DNA of 24,142 nucleotides from Bacteroidales bacterium (GTDB lineage Bacteria > Bacteroidota > Bacteroidia > Bacteroidales > Muribaculaceae), in contig JAUNCU010000018.1 of NCBI GenBank assembly GCA_030526455.1, positions 1 to 24,142 of the forward strand, in the 5' to 3' direction. The position numbers and the translations under genes were made by a program. Under the pieces are notes generated by a model. That model was not told the DNA's origin. It saw only the letters and a program-made list of their open reading frames with translations, and did no database searches. Shown here piece by piece: positions 7,317 to 13,966 of the stretch. How positions within the stretch are numbered: the first letter of the stretch is position 1; the number at the start of each line of letters is the position of its first letter.

Positions 7317-8525
7317 ATGGCGAAATTGAAATATATAAATGATAATATCCTGTTCAAAATCCGGGAAAGCCAAGCACAACTCCCCCCTGTCCTGCGGAGA
7401 TCACAGCAAGCCAATTACCGGGAGGGCTATTTCTCGATCACCATCAACACCCGGCAGCGGCGCCCCTTGCTCGGCGCCATACGCGAAGGCGCTTTCCACC
7501 CCTCTAAGGTGGGCGCTGCAGTGGAGAAATGCTGGCTAAAGATTCCCGAATTCTACCCGCAGGCCACGCTCATCGCCCATCAGGTGATGCCCGAGCACTT
7601 CCACGGCCTGCTCCACCTCTGCCCCACCAAAACCGATGCCCGCCTCATAGGCAGCGAGGCTGCCCACCTGGGGCGCATCATTGGCGGTTTCATGATTGGC
7701 TGCACCCACGCCTACTGGGATGTGCTGGGCATCGAATGGCGCCAGTGCAAAAACGCTTCCTCCCTCGAGCCTTTCCACCCCAATGCCGATCACCACGCCA
7801 GCGCCCAAGGCCCCGCCCTTTTTGAGCGAGGGTACAACGATGTGGAGCCCATCACCGAAGAAGACATCGCCACAAAAATCCAGTATATCCACGCCAATGT
7901 GGAGCGCCGCCAACTCAAGCGCGACCACCGCGACGCCTTCACCATCACCCGCCATGCACGCAGCCGCAGTTGGACCGAGGAGCACATCAAGCGTGCCTTC
8001 CTGCCCGACCGCAACTACGGCCGCAACCACGACACCATAGAGGAAGCATGGCAGCAAATCAAGCCCTTGCTTCTCTATCATCCACAAGGCTTTCCCGTGC
8101 TCGACTGGATGGGCAGCCGTGCCCTGCTCGAAGCCCAGACGAAGGTGCCCCTCATCTGCCACCGCGCCGACGCCGAGCGTTTCGAGCAGCAGAAGCAGGC
8201 CACGCTCAATGCCGCCCGAGCAGGTGCCGTCGTGGTCACTGCTTGCATCAGTGCCAAGGAAAAAGAAATTGTGAAAGCGCTGCAGCAGGAAGGGCTCCCC
8301 ATTATTGCCGTGATGCCCGACAGCGGTTTCGATGCCCTCTACAGGCCGTCGGGCCACGCCTTCTACGCCTGTGCCGAGGGACTGCGCCTCGAAATCACGC
8401 CATGGATCCACAAGGCCCAGCAAAGCCGCGATGAAGAGCGGCGCCCCATCAGCCGCACCCTCTGCCTGGTGGCCAACCAACTCGTACTCACCATCGCCAC
8501 CGCCCCCGACGGCTGGTGGAAATAA
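7317..8525 (+). CDS. HUH (Y1/REP-type) transposase-like domain fused to a DprA/SLOG-like domain
   Basis: A 402-residue protein starting at ATG 7317 (MAKLKYIND). The frame is open further upstream, but those codons overlap the glyA terminator. Residues about 34-200 resemble REP-associated/IS200-type Y1 nucleases. They include YFSITINTRQRRPL (38-51), the metal-binding HUH motif in MPEHFHGLLHL (His 94 and His 96), and a candidate nucleophilic tyrosine in FERGYNDVEP (Tyr 173) followed by YIHANVERRQL. After a linker, residues about 300-395 form a Rossmann-like segment: AGAVVVTACISAKEKEIVKA, a strand plus helix, then PIIAVMPDSGFDALYRPSG and LRLEITPW. I associate this with DprA/SLOG-like proteins of Bacteroidetes. 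No inverted ends or transposition partner were found, so it is more likely a domesticated RAYT-like protein than an active insertion sequence. The HUH call is fairly firm; the C-terminal assignment and the function are inference. Confidence 0.7.
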   Translation: MAKLKYINDNILFKIRESQAQLPPVLRRSQQANYREGYFSITINTRQRRPLLGAIREGAFHPSKVGAAVEKCWLKIPEFYPQATLIAHQVMPEHFHGLLHLCPTKTDARLIGSEAAHLGRIIGGFMIGCTHAYWDVLGIEWRQCKNASSLEPFHPNADHHASAQGPALFERGYNDVEPITEEDIATKIQYIHANVERRQLKRDHRDAFTITRHARSRSWTEEHIKRAFLPDRNYGRNHDTIEEAWQQIKPLLLYHPQGFPVLDWMGSRALLEAQTKVPLICHRADAERFEQQKQATLNAARAGAVVVTACISAKEKEIVKALQQEGLPIIAVMPDSGFDALYRPSGHAFYACAEGLRLEITPWIHKAQQSRDEERRPISRTLCLVANQLVLTIATAPDGWWK

Positions 8526-8548
8526 TCTCTCTCCCGCCCAAGAATAAC

Positions 8549-8587
8549 GAGCGGCCTCCTCACCCATCGTGAGAAGGCCGCTCTTTT
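8549..8587 (+). terminator. Intrinsic terminator between convergent genes
   Basis: GAGCGGCCT (8549-8557) pairs with AGGCCGCTC (8575-8583); inside it CTCAC pairs with GTGAG. TTTT follows at 8584-8587. It lies between the HUH-SLOG gene and the convergent C69 dipeptidase gene and may serve both, though the T run favours the plus strand. Confidence 0.85.
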
Positions 8588-8611
8588 ATCATCTTATTGC
8601 TGAAAAGCCCA

Positions 8612-10270
8612 TCAATGCTCGCTCTTGTCCCACTCGGGGATAGCGAAGCGGGAGCCGGTTTCGTCCACCAGGTGTTTCTTCACCTTCTCGCCATAGCCGG
8701 GGCGAGTGAATTCGGTCTTGAATCCGCCTTTCTTGAAGAGGAATTTCCCGTCTTTTTCCTTCTTGCACAGGCCGTCGTTGTATTTCACTATCAGTTTGGT
8801 GGCGAGGTTGCGCCATGCGCTGAGCATCTGCGCGCCTTTCTCGTTGCTGTAGGCGGTGAGATGAGCCACTGCCTGGTAGGGGTTCACGCTCTGCAGCGCC
8901 AGTGCCTCGGCCTCGATGCGGGGCTGAGCGGCGAGGTAGTCGGCCTCAAGCGAATCGCGCACGGCTGCCAGCGTGGGCATCATCATGCTGTAGCGAGGAT
9001 ACACCATGTTGCTCACCCAGTTGCACACCCAGAAGGCGTTGTCCATCGAGAAGGTGACGGCGTCGCAGCCTTCTTCCTTGTAGCAGGCGGGCACGTCGGT
9101 GTTGCAGCAATACACGGGGGTGAAGGGCACCATGTTGCTGTCGTCGTTGGCAAACCACAGCACGCCGCCCACCTCGCGTGGCATGTGGGCACGCATCTGC
9201 CCTATCCACACGAAGGCGCTCTGCTGGGTGGAGATGGGGCGCTCGTTGAAGTATTTCTTGCCGTCCACTTCGTAGGAAAGTGGTGTGGGGCGATATGGCG
9301 CCTCGTAGATGCCCTGCCCAGGGTCGTTGTCGAGTGCCATGGGAGTGCCTTCGTAGTGGTCGCGCAGCACGGCCAGCACATCCTTCACGCCCAGTTTCTT
9401 GTTGGGCACCACCCACAGTGGCATAGGCTCAGCCTCTGGATTCTCGCCCATGGCATAAGGCAGATATTTGTCGAAGCCGTCGGCATAGTGGTTGAAGAAA
9501 CTCCACACACGGGCTTCACAATAGCGCAGTTTGCCGAAGTCCACGGGGCTGTAGGCCTTCGAGAAACTGAAGTCGGCATCCTTGCCGCTGTACCAACCCT
9601 TAGCGCGGGCGAAACTGATGCAATTCTTTGAATACATCACATTCTTCTTGTCCTTCTGGTCGAAGCGGTGGATGCGGGTGTGATTAGCGTGAGCGCTGAT
9701 GGCATTGTCGGGGATGCGCACAGCCACCCAAGCCACACTCTTGCTGCCCGCGCCACAGCCCACCATTTCCATAATCCACGCCTCGTTAGGGTCGCAGATG
9801 GTAAACGACTCGCCGCTGCTGTTGAAGCCATAGGTTTCGGCGATGGTCGTCATCACCCCGATGGCCTCGCGAGCCGTCTTCGAGCGCTGCAGCGCCACAT
9901 TCATCAGGCTGCCGTAGTCCATAATGCCGGTGGTGTCGACCAATTCCTCGCGACCGCCAAAAGTGGTTTCGCCTATGGTCACCTGCCATTCATTCATGTT
10001 GCCCACCACATTATAGGTAACGGCCGCCTCGGGAATTTCGCCATGATACTCACGGCTGTCGCGGTCGTAAATCTTACGCATCTCCCCAGGCGCATGCTTA
10101 GCCGCCGGAAAGTGGTACATAGGGTGGAAAGTGCCATAAGAGTCGCAACTGTAGGTACACATCACCGACCCATCCACACTAGCATCCTTGCCCACGATCA
10201 CACTCGTGCAGGCCGCACTGTAGGCGGCCACTCCAAGTGCCACCGCCAAGAAAGCAAAAATCTTCTTCAT
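8612..10270 (-). CDS. Secreted C69-family dipeptidase
   Basis: A 552-residue N-terminal-nucleophile peptidase of family C69 (PepD-like dipeptidases). The start at 10270 (MKKIFAFLAVALG) gives a clean signal peptide; the nine codons in frame upstream are poor. The signal peptide ends just before CTSVIVGKDASVDGS, where Cys 21 of the precursor becomes the nucleophile after cleavage, as in the family. Other family blocks are NEWQVTIGETTFGGR, LMNVALQRSKTAREAI and the DPNEAWIMEMVG strand. The product probably acts in the periplasm or outside, breaking down dipeptides, perhaps alongside the secreted M3 peptidase downstream in the window. It is a single-gene unit, convergent with the HUH-SLOG gene. 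Substrate is not predictable. Confidence 0.93.
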   Translation of the reverse strand: MKKIFAFLAVALGVAAYSAACTSVIVGKDASVDGSVMCTYSCDSYGTFHPMYHFPAAKHAPGEMRKIYDRDSREYHGEIPEAAVTYNVVGNMNEWQVTIGETTFGGREELVDTTGIMDYGSLMNVALQRSKTAREAIGVMTTIAETYGFNSSGESFTICDPNEAWIMEMVGCGAGSKSVAWVAVRIPDNAISAHANHTRIHRFDQKDKKNVMYSKNCISFARAKGWYSGKDADFSFSKAYSPVDFGKLRYCEARVWSFFNHYADGFDKYLPYAMGENPEAEPMPLWVVPNKKLGVKDVLAVLRDHYEGTPMALDNDPGQGIYEAPYRPTPLSYEVDGKKYFNERPISTQQSAFVWIGQMRAHMPREVGGVLWFANDDSNMVPFTPVYCCNTDVPACYKEEGCDAVTFSMDNAFWVCNWVSNMVYPRYSMMMPTLAAVRDSLEADYLAAQPRIEAEALALQSVNPYQAVAHLTAYSNEKGAQMLSAWRNLATKLIVKYNDGLCKKEKDGKFLFKKGGFKTEFTRPGYGEKVKKHLVDETGSRFAIPEWDKSEH

Positions 10271-10310
10271 ATCATAAATAATCATTAGTAATATCAAAAA
10301 AAATCACCCA

Positions 10311-10318
10311 CAAAAATA
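10311..10318 (-). promoter_or_regulatory. Candidate -7 element for the C69 dipeptidase gene
   Basis: The minus strand reads TATTTTTG from 10318 to 10311, matching TAnnTTTG, about 41 bases before the start codon. A -33 element is not evident. Confidence 0.45.
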
Positions 10319-10356
10319 CAAAAAATCACCCAATCCCCACCACCGCCAGAAAAAAA

Positions 10357-10375
10357 AGGCGAGCAAAGCAAGCCT
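10357..10375. repeat. REP-like small hairpin, copy 1
   Basis: AGGCGAGCAAAGCAAGCCT: AGGC and GCCT pair at the ends and GC with GC around an AAA loop, leaving a two-by-two internal mismatch. It is the second module of the bipartite repeat seen complete at 10422-10470. Confidence 0.65.
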
Positions 10376-10399
10376 AATCCCCCACCCCGCCATCAAAAA

Positions 10400-10414
10400 A
10401 GGCAAGCAAAGCGC
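10400..10414. repeat. Degenerate REP-like small hairpin, copy 2
   Basis: AGGCAAGCAAAGCGCC keeps the left half and loop of the small hairpin module but has lost part of the right arm. It lies between copy 1 and the full element. Confidence 0.4.
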
Positions 10415-10421
10415 CACTGTT

Positions 10422-10470
10422 TTAGCCGCTTGTGGCGGCTAATCCCGTAAGGCGAGCGAAGCAAGCCTAA
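10422..10470. repeat. Complete bipartite REP-like element (two adjacent hairpins)
   Basis: Module 1 is the palindrome TTAGCCGC (10422-10429), five bases, GCGGCTAA (10435-10442). After TCCCGTA, module 2 is AGGCGAGCGAAGCAAGCCT (10450-10468). This contains GCGAAGC, a sequence known to form an unusually stable DNA mini-hairpin. The same order and spacing recur at 21670-21717 and 22773-22820. It lies between the HU terminator and the C69 gene promoter. Confidence 0.75.
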
Positions 10471-10487
10471 GCCCCCAGCCCAGCCAC

Positions 10488-10527
10488 AAAAAAATGAGGG
10501 ATAACGACCCGCGGCCATCATCCCTCA
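10488..10527 (-). terminator. Intrinsic terminator after the HU gene
   Basis: On the minus strand TGAGGGAT (complement of 10520-10527) pairs with ATCCCTCA (complement of 10495-10502), followed by seven T residues (complement of 10488-10494). Confidence 0.85.
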
Positions 10528-10552
10528 CTCCTGTGGGTGAAGTTTTTAATAG

Positions 10553-10825
10553 TTATTTCAACTTTTCGGCAAGTTCGGCTCCCGCCTTGAATTTCACCAC
10601 CTTCTTTGCAGGAATTGTGATTTTTGCGCCAGTGGCAGGATTCACGCCTGCACGTTCTGCCTTTTCCTGCACTGCGAGTGTGCCAAAGCCCACTACCGAA
10701 ATCTTGTCGCCCTTCAGCAGGGCGGTTTGCATCACTTTCACTGCAGCCTCTACCGCAGCCTTTGCCTGAACTTTACTGATTCCAGCCTCAATCGCGATGC
10801 CATTGATCAATTCTGTTTTGTTCAT
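10553..10825 (-). CDS. HU-family DNA-binding protein
   Basis: A 90-residue histone-like protein that binds and bends DNA as a dimer. The start MNKTELINGIAIEAG at 10825 matches the usual HU N terminus; the open frame upstream of it is not used. GDKISVVGFGTLAV is the typical central strand motif, and NPATGAKITIPAKKVVKFKAG is the DNA-contacting arm plus the final strand. Length is that of standard HU. It has its own promoter and terminator. A structural nucleoid role is the family default; specific targets are unknown. Confidence 0.96.
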   Translation of the reverse strand: MNKTELINGIAIEAGISKVQAKAAVEAAVKVMQTALLKGDKISVVGFGTLAVQEKAERAGVNPATGAKITIPAKKVVKFKAGAELAEKLK

Positions 10826-10867
10826 AAATGATAAAGGTTGATTGGTATAGAATAAAAAATGATAGCG

Positions 10868-10898
10868 CAAATTTAAGCCTTTGTATTCAAATTCACAA
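10868..10898 (-). promoter_or_regulatory. Promoter of the HU gene
   Basis: Minus strand: TTG at 10898-10896, 20 bases, TAAATTTG at 10875-10868. This fits the Bacteroidetes consensus and lies about 43 bases before the start codon. Confidence 0.6.
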
Positions 10899-10981
10899 CA
10901 CTACAGCCCACACAAGGGCAAAAAAATGTTTAATAGTGTTATCCACCACGGCTCAAAAGCGCTTTACTCAACTTTTTTTCT

Positions 10982-10989
10982 TAATTTTG
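10982..10989 (+). promoter_or_regulatory. Candidate -7 element for the rhomboid genes
   Basis: TAATTTTG matches TAnnTTTG, 57 bases before the ATG at 11047. No convincing -33 element; TTTAC near 10963 is the nearest. Confidence 0.45.
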
Positions 10990-11046
10990 TAGATTAAAAT
11001 CACGGGGGCGGTGCGCGTTGCCCGCCTCGCTAAAAATGTTACAATT

Positions 11047-11826
11047 ATGGCTTATGCTAACGCTCGAGGCTCGTTCCTCGATTCAATACCCACCATCACC
11101 AAAAATTTGATCATCATCAATGTGCTGATGTGGGTCGCCACGCTCGCCCTGCAGAGCCGTGGCATATACCTGGAAAAATGGCTCGGCTTGCACTACTGGC
11201 AGGCTTCCGACTTCATGCCATGGCAGGTGGTGAGTTATATGTTCATGCACGACAGTTCCAGCATTTCGGGCGGCTTGCTCCACCTGGGCTGCAACATGTT
11301 CAACATCTACATGTTTGGCTCTCTGCTTGAGCGCATGCTCGGGGCTAAGCGCTTCATCATCTACTTCTTCACCTGTGGCATCGGTGCCGCCGTGGTGCAG
11401 GAACTGGTGTGGCACTTTACCTGGATGAGCGACTTCGCCGCCAATCTCCGCACCGCCTCGGGCGCCATCCCTTCGGTGGCTGAGGTGCAGCAAAGCATCG
11501 CCGCTGCCGACCCCACCGTGCTGGGCTTTATGCGCGAATTCTTGAACCTCCACATCACCGTGGGTGCTTCGGGCGCGGTGTTCGGCCTACTGCTGGCCTT
11601 CGGCATGTCGTTCCCCAATTTGAAAATGTTTATCATCCCGTTCCCCTTCCCCATCAAGGCAAAGTGGATGGTGATTGGCTACGGCGTGTTTGAACTCTTC
11701 TGCGGCACCCAAGGCATGATGAGTGGCGTGGCCCACTTCGCCCACCTCGGTGGCATGCTCTTCGGCATTTTCCTCATTCTCTACTGGAAGCGCACTGGCG
11801 TGATTCGCACCAATGAATATATTTAA
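11047..11826 (+). CDS. Rhomboid-family intramembrane serine protease (first of two)
   Basis: A 259-residue multi-pass membrane protease. ATG 11047 (MAYANARGSF) is preferred over a GTG 12 codons earlier that adds an uncharacteristic basic stretch close to the predicted promoter. The catalytic serine is in GASGAVFG (Ser 175) and the partner histidine in HFAHLGG (His 233). HLGCNMFNIYMFGSLLE (79-95) is the membrane segment with the conserved H and N of the oxyanion region. Length is normal. The next rhomboid gene starts inside its last codons (14-base overlap). Substrates are unknown; family members cut membrane-anchored proteins within or near the bilayer. Confidence 0.93.
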   Translation: MAYANARGSFLDSIPTITKNLIIINVLMWVATLALQSRGIYLEKWLGLHYWQASDFMPWQVVSYMFMHDSSSISGGLLHLGCNMFNIYMFGSLLERMLGAKRFIIYFFTCGIGAAVVQELVWHFTWMSDFAANLRTASGAIPSVAEVQQSIAAADPTVLGFMREFLNLHITVGASGAVFGLLLAFGMSFPNLKMFIIPFPFPIKAKWMVIGYGVFELFCGTQGMMSGVAHFAHLGGMLFGIFLILYWKRTGVIRTNEYI

Positions 11827-12721
11827 CCAAATATCAGCAAAATACCGCTCCAGCGGCGCCTTGATGCGGCTGGTGATGGTGAATGTGGGCGTGTTTCTTG
11901 CCATACGCCTCGCCGCCATCGTGCTCTATTTTGCCGGCATCAGCAGCGCTATGATGCTCTCGTGGATCGAGGTGCCTTCAAGCGCGGCGATGCTCCTGCG
12001 CAGGCCATGGACGGTGTTCACCTATATGGTGGCGCACTACGACCTGCTCCACATTCTCTTCAACATGCTGTGGCTCTACTGGATGGGCCGCCTTTTCATG
12101 GAATATTTCCGCGCTAAGCAACTGGTGGCGCTCTACGTGATGGGCGGACTGGGCGGCGCGGCCATATATGTGCTGGGCTATGCCCTGCTGCCGGTGCTCG
12201 GCGGCCAACTGGCGTTCCTCATCGGCGCCTCGGCATCGGTCATCGCCATCGTGGCGGCGATGGCGGTGTATGCTCCGCAATACCGTGTGAATCTGTTCTT
12301 CCTCGGCCCTGTGTCGCTCAAGTGGCTCGCCCTGGGCGCTGTGGTGCTGATGGTGCTGAGCACCGACCCCACGCAGATGGGCGGACAACTCTCCCACCTG
12401 GGCGGTGCCTTGGTGGGCGCGCTCTACGGCTGGCAGATGCGCCGTGGCCACGACATCACGGCATGGCTCAACCGCCTCTTCGACGCCGTGGCTAACCTCG
12501 CGAAACCTCGCCCCCGCAAGAAGGGTGTGGGCAATCCCGTGGGCGGCAAGGCTTACCACTACCAGCAAAGCAGCCAGCAGGAGCGCGCGAAGCAGCCCTC
12601 TCACGCCGCTCCCACCGAGGCCGAAATCGATGTGATTCTCGACAAACTCAAGCGCTCGGGCTATGCCGCGCTCACCGAGGACGAAAAAGCCACGCTCTTC
12701 CGCGCCTCGGGCAAGAAATAG
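11813..12721 (+). CDS. Rhomboid-family intramembrane serine protease (second, with C-terminal tail)
   Basis: A 302-residue rhomboid. It has HYDLLHILFNMLWLYWMGR (75-93), the catalytic serine in LIGASASV (Ser 140) and the histidine in LSHLGGAL (His 195), so both catalytic residues are present. After the membrane domain, a cytoplasmic tail (about 215-302) is basic and then ends in a short helical domain, ILDKLKRSGYAALTEDEK. I recall this as a small domain often found at the end of Bacteroidetes rhomboids. Start ATG 11813 overlaps the first rhomboid gene by 14 bases in another frame, implying translational coupling. The two differ enough to be distinct paralogues rather than a recent duplication. 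Confidence 0.92.
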   Translation: MNIFNQISAKYRSSGALMRLVMVNVGVFLAIRLAAIVLYFAGISSAMMLSWIEVPSSAAMLLRRPWTVFTYMVAHYDLLHILFNMLWLYWMGRLFMEYFRAKQLVALYVMGGLGGAAIYVLGYALLPVLGGQLAFLIGASASVIAIVAAMAVYAPQYRVNLFFLGPVSLKWLALGAVVLMVLSTDPTQMGGQLSHLGGALVGALYGWQMRRGHDITAWLNRLFDAVANLAKPRPRKKGVGNPVGGKAYHYQQSSQQERAKQPSHAAPTEAEIDVILDKLKRSGYAALTEDEKATLFRASGKK

Positions 12722-12762
12722 CCTCGCGCCACGTTATATATATAGTATAAAGAAATGTTGAT

Positions 12763-13917
12763 ATGAAACCCGAAAAGAAGTCATATTTGCGCCACGCGCT
12801 GAAGGTGGGTGCTATCGTGCTTACGATGGTGCTCTCGGCGCTCACGGTCTATGCCGCCTATTCGGGCACCATACATCCGCAGCGCAGCCTCATCGCCCCC
12901 ATGGCGGCGCTGGCGTTCCCGTTTATCCTCGCCCTGGAGGTGGCCACGGGCCTCGTTTGGCTCATCGCGCGCCGCTGGCGCTGCTCGCTCATCGTGTGGG
13001 TGGCTGTGCTCATCGCATGGCCTTCGGTGAGGGTGGTGAGTCCGCTCAATGTGTTCCCCCACGCCTACACGCCCGCCGAAGACTCCACCAAATTCAAGGT
13101 GCTCACTTTCAATGTGGAGAATTTCAAGGTGGCTTATTATGCCGACAAGAAGCGCTCGCTGAAGGCGGGCGAGGCCACCGCGCGCTACATCATGGAGCAG
13201 GACGCCGACGTGGTGCTCCTGCAGGAGGCGTCGCTCTCGGCCGACTTCAACAATCTGCCCTTCATGGATTCTATCAAGAAGGTGTACCCTTACCGCGACC
13301 ACGGCTACCACGACCAGGTGATTCTCTCGAAGCACCCCTATGAGGCGGTGGTCGACGATTCCATCAAAAACGGCTTCGCCTCGCCCGACGACCCGCTGAA
13401 CAACTACCACTTCTTCGCCCGCGCTTTCGACGTGCAGATTCCGGGCCACAAGGTGCGCATCTTCAATCTCCACCTCCACTCGCTGCTGCTGAGCAACGAC
13501 GACCGACAGTTCTACGTCGACCTCACCAAACTCAAGCAGAAGAACGACACCGAGGCCACGAAGAAGGCGGGCAAGACGCTGCTGGCGAAAATCAACGAGG
13601 CGTTCTGCCACCACGCACAGGAGGCTACGCTGCTGAGGCGTATCATCAACCAGAGCGATGCCAATGTGATCGTGTGCGGCGACTTCAACGATGTGCCCAC
13701 TTCTTATGCCTACCGCACCATCATGGGCCACGACATGACCGACGCCTGGGTGAAATGCGGCTTCGGCCCCACCGTCACCTATCACATGAGCCGCCTCTTC
13801 TTCAAAATCGACCACATCCTCTATCGCGGCGACATGGAGGCCACCGAAATCCACCGCCACAAGGCGGGCGAGAGCGACCACTATCCGCTGGTGGCCACTT
13901 TTGTGTGGAAGCGATGA
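12763..13917 (+). CDS. Membrane-anchored endonuclease/exonuclease/phosphatase-family protein
   Basis: A 384-residue protein. Three hydrophobic segments at about 12-33, 43-68 and 73-92 precede an EEP (DNase I-like) domain from about 110 to the end. Catalytic and metal-site motifs are in order: TFNVENF (Asn 118), LLQEAS (Glu 155), FNLHLHS (His 237), CGDFNDVP (Asp 307, Asn 309), FKIDHILYRG (Asp 350) and SDHYPL (Asp 372, His 373). The domain therefore looks catalytically complete and probably faces the periplasm. It follows the rhomboids after 41 bases and may share their transcript. Substrate is open: family members cut nucleic acids, phosphoinositides or other phosphoesters. Confidence 0.88.
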   Translation: MKPEKKSYLRHALKVGAIVLTMVLSALTVYAAYSGTIHPQRSLIAPMAALAFPFILALEVATGLVWLIARRWRCSLIVWVAVLIAWPSVRVVSPLNVFPHAYTPAEDSTKFKVLTFNVENFKVAYYADKKRSLKAGEATARYIMEQDADVVLLQEASLSADFNNLPFMDSIKKVYPYRDHGYHDQVILSKHPYEAVVDDSIKNGFASPDDPLNNYHFFARAFDVQIPGHKVRIFNLHLHSLLLSNDDRQFYVDLTKLKQKNDTEATKKAGKTLLAKINEAFCHHAQEATLLRRIINQSDANVIVCGDFNDVPTSYAYRTIMGHDMTDAWVKCGFGPTVTYHMSRLFFKIDHILYRGDMEATEIHRHKAGESDHYPLVATFVWKR

Positions 13918-13966
13918 TGAGGGGGCTTAGATATGAGAAAAATCTTTACTTAATAAATATTTCATA

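Noticed and set aside
10321..10490. CRISPR-like array suggested by repeated GGCGAGC...AAGCCTAA stretches
   Set aside because: The copies are unequal, irregularly spaced and without spacers of constant length; no cas genes are present. They fit REP-like hairpins.
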